Assembly (NCBI GenBank): GCA_043743785.1
Contig: JAYTVW010000031.1
Location: 1 to 25,275, forward strand
DNA: 25,275 nucleotides
Source: JAQTNA01 sp043743785
GTDB lineage: Bacteria; Pseudomonadota; Gammaproteobacteria; Burkholderiales; Rhodocyclaceae
Direction of reading: 5' to 3'
A program made the position numbers and the translations under genes. The notes beneath the pieces were generated by a model. That model was given only the letters and a program-made list of their open reading frames with translations, did no database searches and was not told where the DNA came from. This document shows, piece after piece, positions 9,255 through 16,888 of the stretch (within the stretch, counting starts at the first letter, position 1; every line of letters begins with the position of its first letter).

Positions 9255-11509
9255 AATTCAAACCTGACCTCGTCCGGCGAGGGAACATAACTCAAATGAC
9301 CCCCGAGCTTGTCGGCAAGGCCGGCGGAGATGTGTAAACCTAGACCCGAGCCGGTCTTGCTGTGTGCGCCAGGTGCCCGGTAATACTTGCGGAACACCTT
9401 CCGGGCATCCGGCATTCCGGCGGCACCCGGCCGGTTGGTCACGGCGATGGAGACACCCGGCTTAGTCTTGCGGGCGGCCTGGCCTGCATTGACCGTCACC
9501 GGTTTGCCGGGAGCCCCGTACTTGAGGGCGTTGTCGATGAGGTTGCCAAGAATGACGCCCAGCAACTGGGCATCCGTCGTCACCATGGGCAACTCGTCCA
9601 CCTCGAGGTTGATGTGTGCCGGCGAGACACTGTCTGACACCAGCGATGCCAGCAACTCCCCCACCGGGCATTCCTGCCGGTTTATCTGGATGTGCCCATG
9701 GCGCAGCCGGTCGGCCTGCAGGCTGCGTTCGACGATGGCGTTCATGTCGGTCACGGATCGTGTCACGCGTTCACGAACGCCGACAGGCAGCGACTCATCA
9801 CCGAGCGACATGCGGATTACGGCCAGCGGGGTCTTGAGTTCGTGGTTGAGCATGGACATGAAACGATCCTGCTCATCGCGGCGCAGAATTTCGACCGTCA
9901 GCAATGCGGCCAGTCCCAGAATTGCCCCCAGTACCACCGTAGCCCCTGCAGCAAGCCACTTGGTGCGATCAAGTACGCCCTCGATCAGGTCATCGGCGGA
10001 AAAACCGGTGAGCATTACCAGGGGCAAACCGGGCACCTGGCGATACACCATATTTCGGCGGACACCGTCCACAGCGCTGACGTTTTCGAAACTGCCTGAA
10101 GAGGATGTTTTCAATGCCGCCCAGATCGGTGACTCAAGCTCCTGCGACCAGAGATCCGGCAGAGGAGCCGGAGCCCGCGCACGCAACTTGTGGTCAGTGG
10201 AGCCCAGCAGCGAGGCCAGCATGCCCGCCCCGGGGAGCATTCGGCCGTAATAACGGGAAAATTCCTCCGGAGCGACAGTGGCGAGCACCAGGCCGCCAAA
10301 GGAGCCATCGGGATTGTCGATGCGGCGCATGATGAGGAAGTTGTATTTTCCCGTCGCCCAGCCCCTTTCGACGGGAGAGACGAACATCTCATCTGCCGTG
10401 GTTCCGCGGTGAAACGGGTAATAGGCCCGGTCAGCCACACTGCGTCCTATGGCTGCCGGGTCGGGGCTAAGCACAACCCGGCCCTCGGTATCGATGAGGT
10501 AGACGTTATCCAGCACGCTACGCTCGACCTGCAGCCCGGCGACGAAGCGCCCGGTCTCGGACAGGGAGCGTGTTCGCTGGTAGAAACTGCGTGCCGAATG
10601 CAGCACCGTGTCGACGCGCTTGACGACCTGGGCGGTGTATTCAACGAAGGCATCGTTGGCAAGTTCGGTGGTGCGCGTAAGGCGGTCTTTCTCCGCCTCA
10701 AAGAACACCATATAGAGGACACACACGCCGCTGATGATGCCGATGTTGAGCACCATCGCCGTGCCCCACAGCAGCAGCAGTTTGGTGCGCGTGGAACCGA
10801 TCGCCCCCAGTACCGATCCCCCGTGAATATCCATGTCGTCCATCTTGCTACGCAGGCGACTGATCTCGAGCCAAATGGTGGCCGCCGTGATCAAGGAGAT
10901 GAGGAGGATAAAGGCCAGCACTGTGTCCCATGTCGTGGGGTTGTTGCCGCGTTGCAGTGGAGCGGGAGCTTCGGCGAAGGCCGACATGAAACCTCGCACC
11001 GTCATCCAGATGGCCACGATGGCGAACAGTAGCCCCATGGTCCGGATGGCGGTGCTGTCAAGCAGCCCCCGGGCATGCCCGACCAGGGAAATCGTGGTAC
11101 GTCCCGTGATGGCCGCCACGGCGAAGGAAAACACGGCGGACCGGAAATGGCCATCAGGTTCCACAAAACCCCAATACCAGAACGGGAATGCCGTAGCGGC
11201 AACAATGGCCCAGCCATGCCAATCGATGCGTGGCTTGCGATCTTCACAGAAAGCCACAAAGCCGGAGTGCATGACCACCCCGGCTCCTATTAGCATCATG
11301 TTGGTGCCGAGTACCATGACCCCGCGCGGCAGCAAGGGACCATAGGCGGCAACAATGAGGGCGAGGGACAGTATCAATATCGCCACCGCAGACGATCGTG
11401 CCGAGCGGGTATCCGGCTGGAGCCAAGAGAAGGTCAGGAGTAGGATACCGAGGCAGATACCGACCCCGCCGGCAGCACCATAATAAGTGAGGGTCTTGAA
11501 ATCAAACAT
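9239..11509 (-). CDS. Membrane sensor histidine kinase with periplasmic Cache-like domain
   Basis: Encodes 756 aa from ATG 11509; a TTG at 11590 would add 27 residues without a clear function. Residues 10-215 hold six or so hydrophobic segments, an unusual multi-span N-terminal membrane part. A further span lies near 245-268. Residues 270-505 look like a periplasmic double-Cache sensor (VYLIDTEGRVVLSPDP ... RAYYPFHRG ... FLIMRRI), closed by a last span at 517-540. The cytoplasmic part has HisKA with H556 in MLNHELKTPLAVIR, an N box (NLIDNALKYG, 656-665) and a G2 box (KTGSGLGLHIS, from about 718). The D-x-G of the G1 box is degenerate (TNRPGAAG). It is the first gene of the adhesin operon and pairs with the regulator encoded downstream. 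The ligand is unknown; Cache domains often bind small organic molecules. Confidence 0.92.
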   Translation of the reverse strand: MFDFKTLTYYGAAGGVGICLGILLLTFSWLQPDTRSARSSAVAILILSLALIVAAYGPLLPRGVMVLGTNMMLIGAGVVMHSGFVAFCEDRKPRIDWHGWAIVAATAFPFWYWGFVEPDGHFRSAVFSFAVAAITGRTTISLVGHARGLLDSTAIRTMGLLFAIVAIWMTVRGFMSAFAEAPAPLQRGNNPTTWDTVLAFILLISLITAATIWLEISRLRSKMDDMDIHGGSVLGAIGSTRTKLLLLWGTAMVLNIGIISGVCVLYMVFFEAEKDRLTRTTELANDAFVEYTAQVVKRVDTVLHSARSFYQRTRSLSETGRFVAGLQVERSVLDNVYLIDTEGRVVLSPDPAAIGRSVADRAYYPFHRGTTADEMFVSPVERGWATGKYNFLIMRRIDNPDGSFGGLVLATVAPEEFSRYYGRMLPGAGMLASLLGSTDHKLRARAPAPLPDLWSQELESPIWAALKTSSSGSFENVSAVDGVRRNMVYRQVPGLPLVMLTGFSADDLIEGVLDRTKWLAAGATVVLGAILGLAALLTVEILRRDEQDRFMSMLNHELKTPLAVIRMSLGDESLPVGVRERVTRSVTDMNAIVERSLQADRLRHGHIQINRQECPVGELLASLVSDSVSPAHINLEVDELPMVTTDAQLLGVILGNLIDNALKYGAPGKPVTVNAGQAARKTKPGVSIAVTNRPGAAGMPDARKVFRKYYRAPGAHSKTGSGLGLHISAGLADKLGGHLSYVPSPDEVRFELWLPS

Positions 11510-11734
11510 GCGAACTGCCAAGTCTGCTGGCTTGCCCAATACCTGGCGCTGTCTGGGTGGCGATGCGATCGATGATAGCAAAGTGACCAATTTCAGGGCA
11601 CATGCGATTCCGTAACTTATGGCTCACTGAGCTCCCCGGGGTCGTCGAACGGCATTGTGAAGTGAAACCGAATCGTCCCATCACCAATCCCAGCCTAAGT
11701 ATTCGGTTACGTTCACAGATTGAGGTGCAGCCGG
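11510..11734. other. Intergenic leader upstream of the kinase-adhesin operon
   Basis: 225 bp separate the WYL gene stop from the kinase start. This is the only long non-coding stretch upstream of the operon, so its main promoter probably lies here. I see no confident -35/-10 pair, no strong terminator hairpin and no RNA gene. Confidence 0.3.
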
Positions 11735-12448
11735 TCATTTCGACTTTGGCGATACGTTTACGTACTGCGATTCCATGGCTTCTTCACTCAGGGCTGCGCG
11801 CAGCACCCGATGCAGGGCATACATGCGCACTGGTGTAGTTTCGTCGTTCTTGAGGGCAAAGAGGTAGACGCGGGGACCCCGTTGCAGGAGGGCCTGGGGA
11901 TGCAGGCGGGGATGAGTCAGTTTGCCATCCGCGTCCCGGTAGGTGGCTTGCAGGGCGCGGGACAGGGAGAGGGCTTCCAGGGTGGCGACCAGGACATTTT
12001 CCCGGATGTCCGCCGGCAGCAGGCGCTGGGTGTCGCTGAGGATGCAGAGCTTGTCTTCCCCCAGTCCCAGACCCTCGCCCTCATCTCGCAGCTGTGCCCA
12101 GATCCGCTCCAGTCGGCCTTCCGGCAGGGCGTCGCGGATCAGGGCATGCATGAGCGTGCGCGCATATTCCCAAACACGGGGATCGGCCACGTCGGCTTCC
12201 TGGCAGCGCTGATAGCGCAGCGGCTTGCCGCCGGGGTTCACGATCTTGATACGTTCGGCACGAACCAGTTCTTCCAGATCGCGCTGGATGGCCCGTCGGC
12301 GCGACGAAGGGCTGGTGTGATGATCGTATTGGGCACCGATGCTCTCCAGCAGGCGTCCCGTATCCGGACATTGCTCAGCAGGCAAGTGGGCCGGAATCAG
12401 TCGAACCAGCATCGCCAGGCGATCGATACGCTGCTTATACACGGCCAT
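11735..12448 (-). CDS. WYL-domain transcriptional regulator, shortened at the C-terminus
   Basis: Encodes 237 aa with AAGGAG six bases before ATG 12448. The N-terminal part (about 1-85) is helix-turn-helix-like with an arginine-rich segment (SSRRRAIQRDLEELVRAERI). A WYL core lies at about 160-222 (LQATYRDADGKLTHPRLHPQ, then RVYLFALKNDE). WYL regulators usually run to about 300-330 aa and end in a WCX dimerisation domain. Here the protein stops soon after the WYL core (QYVNVSPKSK), so it is either a short natural form or a truncation. No continuation is obvious in the 225 bp downstream. Its target is unknown; it is followed on the same strand by the kinase operon. Confidence 0.8.
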   Translation of the reverse strand: MAVYKQRIDRLAMLVRLIPAHLPAEQCPDTGRLLESIGAQYDHHTSPSSRRRAIQRDLEELVRAERIKIVNPGGKPLRYQRCQEADVADPRVWEYARTLMHALIRDALPEGRLERIWAQLRDEGEGLGLGEDKLCILSDTQRLLPADIRENVLVATLEALSLSRALQATYRDADGKLTHPRLHPQALLQRGPRVYLFALKNDETTPVRMYALHRVLRAALSEEAMESQYVNVSPKSK

Positions 12449-12576
12449 GCCTGTCTCCTTGCAAAGCGTTCATCATACGACGAATCTTGACGCATCGGGC
12501 TGCTTCAATACGCCATTGACAGGGCGGCCGAATTTCGGGTACGCGCAGTCCGGCACATCACGGAAGGATCCAATTT

Positions 12577-12939
12577 ATGTTGTTGCCAAGTTTTGGATTC
12601 CTGGAAAAGCTCGTCTTAATGGAAATCCGGGGCCTGTCCAACGCAAGCGGAATGCATCCCGACCCCAGGTTGTACAAGTACGCATGGCGGGTGTTCTGGC
12701 GTGGCAGTCCGGTGGATGGCCGGGCCTTTTTTGATACCCCGGCCCTGTCAACCAAAGCCGCCCTGGAGTTGGCCGCTGCGCTGGATCAGCGTGGCGAACC
12801 GTATGTCATCTATAACCGGCGAATGCATCGACGAGGCGTTACACTGTGGAACCTGAAACATCCCCGTTTTGCCAAGGTGACGTTCGCGCCCGCCTACGAT
12901 GACGACCCCGATCCGTCAATGGCGTCAGGGCATCGATGA
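12577..12939 (+). CDS. Small protein of unknown function
   Basis: Encodes 120 aa and is not recognised. The start at ATG 12577 is supported by GGAAGG about 9 bp upstream; an internal ATG at 12619 is possible. The sequence is rich in basic and aromatic residues (RLYKYAWRVFWRGSPVDGRA, LWNLKHPRFAKVTF) and ends in an acidic tail (YDDDPDPS). No signal peptide or membrane segment is seen. It is divergent from the WYL regulator, with about 130 bp between starts. TTGACA at 12516 and TTGACG at 12487 could be -35 elements, but neither has a convincing -10. Confidence 0.6.
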   Translation: MLLPSFGFLEKLVLMEIRGLSNASGMHPDPRLYKYAWRVFWRGSPVDGRAFFDTPALSTKAALELAAALDQRGEPYVIYNRRMHRRGVTLWNLKHPRFAKVTFAPAYDDDPDPSMASGHR

Positions 12940-13093
12940 AGCCTCGGTTTTGCCAATACTAATTAAAAGGGCGATTGATGGATTGCATGACTTGGTGCCA
13001 CTACTAGTTGGGGAGGACTCAGAGAGCCACCGACATTTCCTTTAGTATGTCTAGACCACATTTGCCAACTGATAGCTAACGGTACTTTAAAAA
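12940..13093. other. Short AT-richer spacer before the EEP-fold gene
   Basis: Noticeably richer in A and T than the flanking genes and carrying no recognisable RNA or terminator. The following gene has no Shine-Dalgarno match in its last 20 bases, only an A-rich tract. Confidence 0.3.
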
Positions 13094-13828
13094 ATGAAAA
13101 TTTGCACTTATAACCTGAGGTATGGCGGCAACAAAAATCCAGGCAATCATTGGCAACGCCTTGTGAACGATCTTCAGGCCGATATTGTTTTTGCCCAGGA
13201 ATCAGAAGATCCGTCCAGATATTTTTCACCTGAGACCTTTGAGGGATTCAAGGGCTGTATTCATGAAAATGTGGCTCACGGCCGATGGGGAAGTGCCCTC
13301 CTTGCCAAAGATTACATGCTTGAACCAATTGAAATCGTGGGCTTCGAGGGATGGGTGCTTGGCGCGAAAATCAGCGATGCCATATTAAACGGGACGGTTC
13401 GGCCGATTACCATTTTCTGCATTCATGCGCCATCACCCGGTCCGTACGAACAGCACGTCACCCGGATCTTGGATGAGATCGCCCGGTGTCATGACGGCAC
13501 CCCGCTAATACTCGCGGGTGACTTCAACCTCACGACGGCCATTCGCCACGCATCAGAGGAGGGTATGAAAAATACCCCCGGTGAGCGTCGTATTCTGGAG
13601 CGCCTACGACGTGAGTTCGGGTTGATTAATGCCTGGCAGGCACTTCACCCGAATGTAAATCTGCCACAAACCCTGCGCTGGACCAATGCCCCGACCAAGC
13701 CTTATCACTGTGATGCAATTTTCGTCAGTCACAGTTTACTTCCGCATCTTGTTCGCGCAGAGGTGCTCGGTGACAGCGAGTTCGCGTCTATGAGCGACCA
13801 CAACCCGATCATTGTTGAACTGTCATGA
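13094..13828 (+). CDS. Endonuclease/exonuclease/phosphatase (EEP) superfamily protein
   Basis: A complete 244-residue EEP-fold domain, a metal-dependent phosphodiesterase or nuclease fold. Motifs in order: N7 in TYNLRYG, metal-binding E36 in FAQESED, H111 in CIHAPS, D143/N145 in AGDFNL, D207 in HCDAIF, and the catalytic pair D235/H236 in SDHNPI. All key residues are present, so it should be active. The substrate is open: DNA, RNA or a phospholipid-type phosphodiester. There is no signal peptide, so it is cytoplasmic. Start at ATG 13094 fits the domain edge exactly, though no ribosome-binding site is evident. Codon use and composition at its 5' end are AT-richer than the neighbours, hinting at transfer. 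Confidence 0.88.
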   Translation: MKICTYNLRYGGNKNPGNHWQRLVNDLQADIVFAQESEDPSRYFSPETFEGFKGCIHENVAHGRWGSALLAKDYMLEPIEIVGFEGWVLGAKISDAILNGTVRPITIFCIHAPSPGPYEQHVTRILDEIARCHDGTPLILAGDFNLTTAIRHASEEGMKNTPGERRILERLRREFGLINAWQALHPNVNLPQTLRWTNAPTKPYHCDAIFVSHSLLPHLVRAEVLGDSEFASMSDHNPIIVELS

Positions 13829-14079
13829 ATTAGGCTATGAATGGCCCAGTCCTCCTTGACCTCTCCATATCGGGCAGAGATGATATCCACCACGCTTCTT
13901 GCCGCTTCCGTTGAAATGCGCATCCTCGACCTTTGCTTTGGGTGACCAGACCACCTCGGATAATAGCACCGCTCCCCAGGCACCATGGCAATCAAGGCCC
14001 GACATGACTTGTCGCACCTATAGCTTACCCTTGCGCTTATCCGCCCAGGTTTCATGGCTTTGCAAAAGGAGTGTCCAGA
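13829..14079. other. Intergenic region with a possible small gene or gene remnant on the minus strand
   Basis: 251 bp without a convincing gene. A minus-strand frame (13835-14017) reads from GTG or ATG through SGLDCHGAWGAVLLSEVVWS to GGYHLCPIWRGQGG, and in-frame sequence continues upstream past a stop. It could be a small protein or the end of a decayed gene. I do not recognise it and do not call it a CDS. Confidence 0.25.
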
Positions 14080-14850
14080 ATGCCCGCCACAACCTCAAAT
14101 TGCTCGGCCATCATTCACAAGGCGCTGGACGCGGTGTGCGGGCACTCCCCTCTAATAAACCCGCGGGGCATTCATGGACTGGGGCACTGGAGCCGGGTAT
14201 GGCTCCATGGGCGCATGCTCGCCCGGGAACTGGGACTCAACCCGCAAATCCTCGCTTGGTTTGCTTTCCTGCATGACAGCCGGCGGCGCAATGACCACCG
14301 GGATCCCCGGCACGGCCAACGGGCAGCGGATTTTGCCGTCGAGTTGAGGAGGACAGGCGTCATCACCGAACTTTCTCCTCATGAGTTTGAGTTCCTGTGC
14401 GAAGCCATGCGTCTGCACAGCGACGGCTATACCACAGGCGAAACGGTCATCCTTGCCTGCTGGGATGCGGATCGTCTGGATCTGGCCCGGGTGGGCATCG
14501 TGCCGGAGGTACCCCGGCTGTGCACATCCCCTGCCCGGAATTCTATCGAACGCGCGGTGCGGCTTGCCACCCCAAAGGACATGCGCCCACCCGACGCGGC
14601 GATAGTTACGCCGTGTCCGGTTCAGGATGCCGGGCCTGACCAAGGACCCGGCCTTGACGCCGTCATCGCATTGATGCATTCGGTTGGCAAGGCGGATGGG
14701 ACCGTCGCCGGCCCCGTTTCCCTGGTCCAGCGCCACTTCAGGCTGGGATATGGGGCCGGGCTTGAACTCGTGAGCCGTCTGGAAGCCCTAGGCGTGCTAT
14801 CCGGGGCGCTTGACGACTCAGGACGAAGAAAGTTGCTGGACCGGGCGTGA
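14080..14850 (+). CDS. HD-domain phosphohydrolase-like protein with a C-terminal FtsK-gamma-like winged helix
   Basis: Encodes 256 aa from ATG 14080, with AAAGGAG eight bases upstream; a GTG at 14071 is less likely. Residues 30-140 carry an HD-type metal site: H36 in HGLGHWSR, H65/D66 in FLHDSRRR, H113 in RLHSDG and D129/D131 in WDADRLDLAR. HD enzymes cleave phosphate esters of nucleotides or nucleic-acid-like substrates. After a linker, residues 190-255 resemble the FtsK gamma domain (VSLVQRHFRLGYGAGLELVS, then RLEALGVLSG), which in FtsK reads short oriented chromosomal motifs. The combination suggests an HD enzyme aimed at DNA by its winged helix. The activity and DNA site are inferred. It converges on the WYL regulator gene 27 bp away. 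Confidence 0.82.
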   Translation: MPATTSNCSAIIHKALDAVCGHSPLINPRGIHGLGHWSRVWLHGRMLARELGLNPQILAWFAFLHDSRRRNDHRDPRHGQRAADFAVELRRTGVITELSPHEFEFLCEAMRLHSDGYTTGETVILACWDADRLDLARVGIVPEVPRLCTSPARNSIERAVRLATPKDMRPPDAAIVTPCPVQDAGPDQGPGLDAVIALMHSVGKADGTVAGPVSLVQRHFRLGYGAGLELVSRLEALGVLSGALDDSGRRKLLDRA

Positions 14851-14877
14851 AAAAGCCGCCGCTGAGCTCAAGGCATT

Positions 14878-15765
14878 TCAGGACGGCGTGTCATAACCCG
14901 GCGCAAGCGGGGCATTCTGAACACCATAAAGGACCAGCGGATCCCGCAGACACAGCCGGTATCGCCGGGCATCGAGAGAATGGTCAGGGCTGCAATCCAC
15001 GTTCCACTGCTGCAACACATAGCCCGCGATGGCCGCCCTGACCGCCAGCTTGAGCACCCCGTCCGTCATGGCGAAATCCCGCGCCACGATTTCTGGGCGG
15101 AGCTGGCCCGGGTGGGGAAAGAGTTCCAGTTCCACGATGCGCGACCACTGGATGTCGGCTTTGCCCTGTTCATGGGACGGGATGGGGTCCGGCGGCAGCA
15201 ATTCCGGCGCTTCCATGCGCGTAATGACCAGATCCCGAAATTTCCGATCCTCCCGGTCATACACCCGGGCATGCCAGCGCAGGCCGCTATCCACCAGGGC
15301 GAAGGGTACGGTCACCCGCTCGGACGGGCCCTTGTTGAGCGAGTGATAAATAAGGCGCACGGCCCGTTCCTGATGGATGGCGCGCGTAATGACGGCCAGT
15401 ACTGCCAGTGGCGGCTGGTTCAGGCGTCGCGGGAAATCGCAGCTCAGGTAACCCTCGGCGGCCTCGCCCTGGCCGTTGCCGAAGCCCCGGGACAGGGCCG
15501 ACATGACGCGCTCAGGTTGGTGCTCGAAGAGCGGGCTGAAGCCTTCGCCCGGCACATAGACTTTGCGCCGGCCATCGAAGTCGATGTTCTGCGGCGCAAG
15601 TTCCCGGTAGGCCGCCAGGTCGCGGGTCGCCACCGCCGGCGCGATGCCGAAACGTTTGATGAGGTCCGGGCGGCGCACGTCTCCCAGAAACCACAGACGA
15701 AATTCGATGAAAGCGAGGCGCTCGCGCCGGGTCTGGTTCAGATCTTCCAATGCTCGAGGTGCCAT
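14878..15765 (-). CDS. WYL-domain repressor, BrxR/CapW-like
   Basis: Encodes 295 aa from ATG 15765, with GGAG eight bases upstream and a promoter ending just before it. An ATG at 15804 would lie upstream of the predicted transcription start. Residues 14-75 form a winged helix (RLWFLGDVRRPDLIKRFGIA, then ATRDLAAY). Residues 125-185 form the WYL domain (VRLIYHSLNKG, then GLRWHARVYDREDRKFRDLV). Residues 210-275 fit the C-terminal WCX domain. This architecture and the FG-x-ATRDL-x-Y pattern match BrxR/CapW, repressors that control phage-defence operons such as BREX and CBASS and respond to infection signals. The palindrome upstream and the divergent metallophosphatase gene are the likely operator and target. 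Family placement is from pattern recognition, not a search. Confidence 0.85.
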   Translation of the reverse strand: MAPRALEDLNQTRRERLAFIEFRLWFLGDVRRPDLIKRFGIAPAVATRDLAAYRELAPQNIDFDGRRKVYVPGEGFSPLFEHQPERVMSALSRGFGNGQGEAAEGYLSCDFPRRLNQPPLAVLAVITRAIHQERAVRLIYHSLNKGPSERVTVPFALVDSGLRWHARVYDREDRKFRDLVITRMEAPELLPPDPIPSHEQGKADIQWSRIVELELFPHPGQLRPEIVARDFAMTDGVLKLAVRAAIAGYVLQQWNVDCSPDHSLDARRYRLCLRDPLVLYGVQNAPLAPGYDTPS

Positions 15766-15789
15766 AGGGGGTGCTCCATAATTCGCCGC

Positions 15790-15818
15790 AGTATAACTCG
15801 GCATGCTCCTTTGGTCAT
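15790..15818 (-). promoter_or_regulatory. Sigma-70-type promoter for the BrxR/CapW-like repressor
   Basis: On the minus strand, ATGACC (15818-15813) and TATACT (15795-15790) are separated by 17 bp, with 4/6 and 5/6 matches to consensus. The start of transcription would fall near 15783, 18 bases before ATG 15765. Confidence 0.5.
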
Positions 15819-15839
15819 ATAGACATACTCGTTTAGATC

Positions 15840-15853
15840 ATGTAAACTTACAT
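15840..15853. promoter_or_regulatory. Palindrome in the divergent promoter region, probable repressor operator
   Basis: ATGTAAACTTACAT has perfect 6-base arms around a 2-base centre. It sits between the divergent repressor and metallophosphatase genes, about 33 bp before the phosphatase start and 22 bp upstream of the repressor's -35. Autoregulation by the WYL repressor is inferred. Confidence 0.5.
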
Positions 15854-15885
15854 CATCAAAACGATTATATTAAAGCGAGAGGGCC

Positions 15886-16848
15886 ATGGGCTACGACATC
15901 ATTGGGGACATCCACGGGCAGGCAGACAAACTGGAAGCGCTGCTGGGCAAGCTTGGTTACTGCAACTCCGTCGGCACCTGGAAGCACCCTGAACGCCAGG
16001 CCATTTTTGTGGGGGATTTTGTGGATCGCGGTCCGGCCCAGGTGCGCACGGTCAATACGGTACGCAGCATGGTGGAGGCCGGTTCCGCACTTGCCGTCAT
16101 GGGCAACCATGAGTTCAATGCCATCGCCTGGCACACCCCCGATCCCCGCAAGCCAGGCGAGTATCTGCGGCCCCATCACAGTCCGAAGTGGGGCGACAAG
16201 AACCGCGATCAGCACGCTGCCTTCCTGGCGGAGGTGGAAGACAAGCCAGTGCTGCATTCCGAACTCGTCGAATGGTTTCTGAGCCTGCCCCTCTGGCTGG
16301 ATTTCCCGGAATTCAGGGTGATCCATGCCTGCTGGCACAGGCCTTTGATGGATTGGCTCGCGCCGCAACTGCGTGATGGTCGCTATCTGACGCGGGACCT
16401 GATGCAGCACGCCACCGACGAACCGGAGGACGAATCGGAAAAGGACAACGCCACCCCCAGTATTTTCAAGGCTGTCGAGGCCCTGACGAAGGGCATTGAG
16501 ATTCCCCTGCCGTCACCGCACACCTTTCTGGACAAGGGAGGTCACAAGCGCAGCCGGGTGCGTGTCGCCTGGTGGGATGAGTCCGCCACGACCTACCGCA
16601 CGGCGGCGATGTTGTCCGCCGCGGAACGGGCGGCCCTACCGGATCTGCCGCTCCCCGGGCATGCCATGGTGAAAAGCCAGGACAAGCCGGTCTTCTTTGG
16701 CCACTACTGGATGACGGGCGTACCGGCCCCTCAATCGCCCCAATCCGTCTGCGTGGACTACAGCGCCGGCAAAGACGGTGACTTGGTGGCCTACCGCTTT
16801 GACGGGGAGCCGGAACTATCCGCTGACAAATTCGTGTGGATCGGCTGA
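15886..16848 (+). CDS. PPP-type metallophosphoesterase (serine/threonine phosphatase-like)
   Basis: Encodes 320 aa with GAGAGGG just upstream of ATG 15886. The two-metal site is complete: GDIHG (7-11), GDFVDRG (43-49), GNHE (73-76), H147 in VIHACWH and H273 in FFGHYW, followed by VDYSAG at 290. These signatures are those of the PPP family, which includes bacterial Ser/Thr phosphatases, ApaH-type and related phosphoesterases. An extra acidic insertion lies near 178-188 (DEPEDESEKD). It is cytoplasmic, with no signal. It is divergent from the WYL repressor and 40 bp upstream of the Sel1 gene, so it probably heads a small operon. Substrate unknown: a phosphoprotein, a nucleotide or an RNA end are all possible. 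Confidence 0.9.
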   Translation: MGYDIIGDIHGQADKLEALLGKLGYCNSVGTWKHPERQAIFVGDFVDRGPAQVRTVNTVRSMVEAGSALAVMGNHEFNAIAWHTPDPRKPGEYLRPHHSPKWGDKNRDQHAAFLAEVEDKPVLHSELVEWFLSLPLWLDFPEFRVIHACWHRPLMDWLAPQLRDGRYLTRDLMQHATDEPEDESEKDNATPSIFKAVEALTKGIEIPLPSPHTFLDKGGHKRSRVRVAWWDESATTYRTAAMLSAAERAALPDLPLPGHAMVKSQDKPVFFGHYWMTGVPAPQSPQSVCVDYSAGKDGDLVAYRFDGEPELSADKFVWIG

Positions 16849-16888
16849 GTCCGGCTTTCAGCAGGTGAGCAAAATGGGAGAGAACACC

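Noticed and set aside
13835..14017. A 60-codon minus-strand frame between the EEP and HD genes
   Set aside because: There is no recognisable domain and only a weak start. An in-frame stop separates it from similar-looking upstream sequence. It may be a gene remnant but cannot be supported as a CDS.
15766..15804. An upstream ATG that would extend the BrxR/CapW-like repressor by 13 residues
   Set aside because: It lies upstream of the predicted transcription start, its GGAG is only about one base from the ATG, and the added residues are not domain-like.
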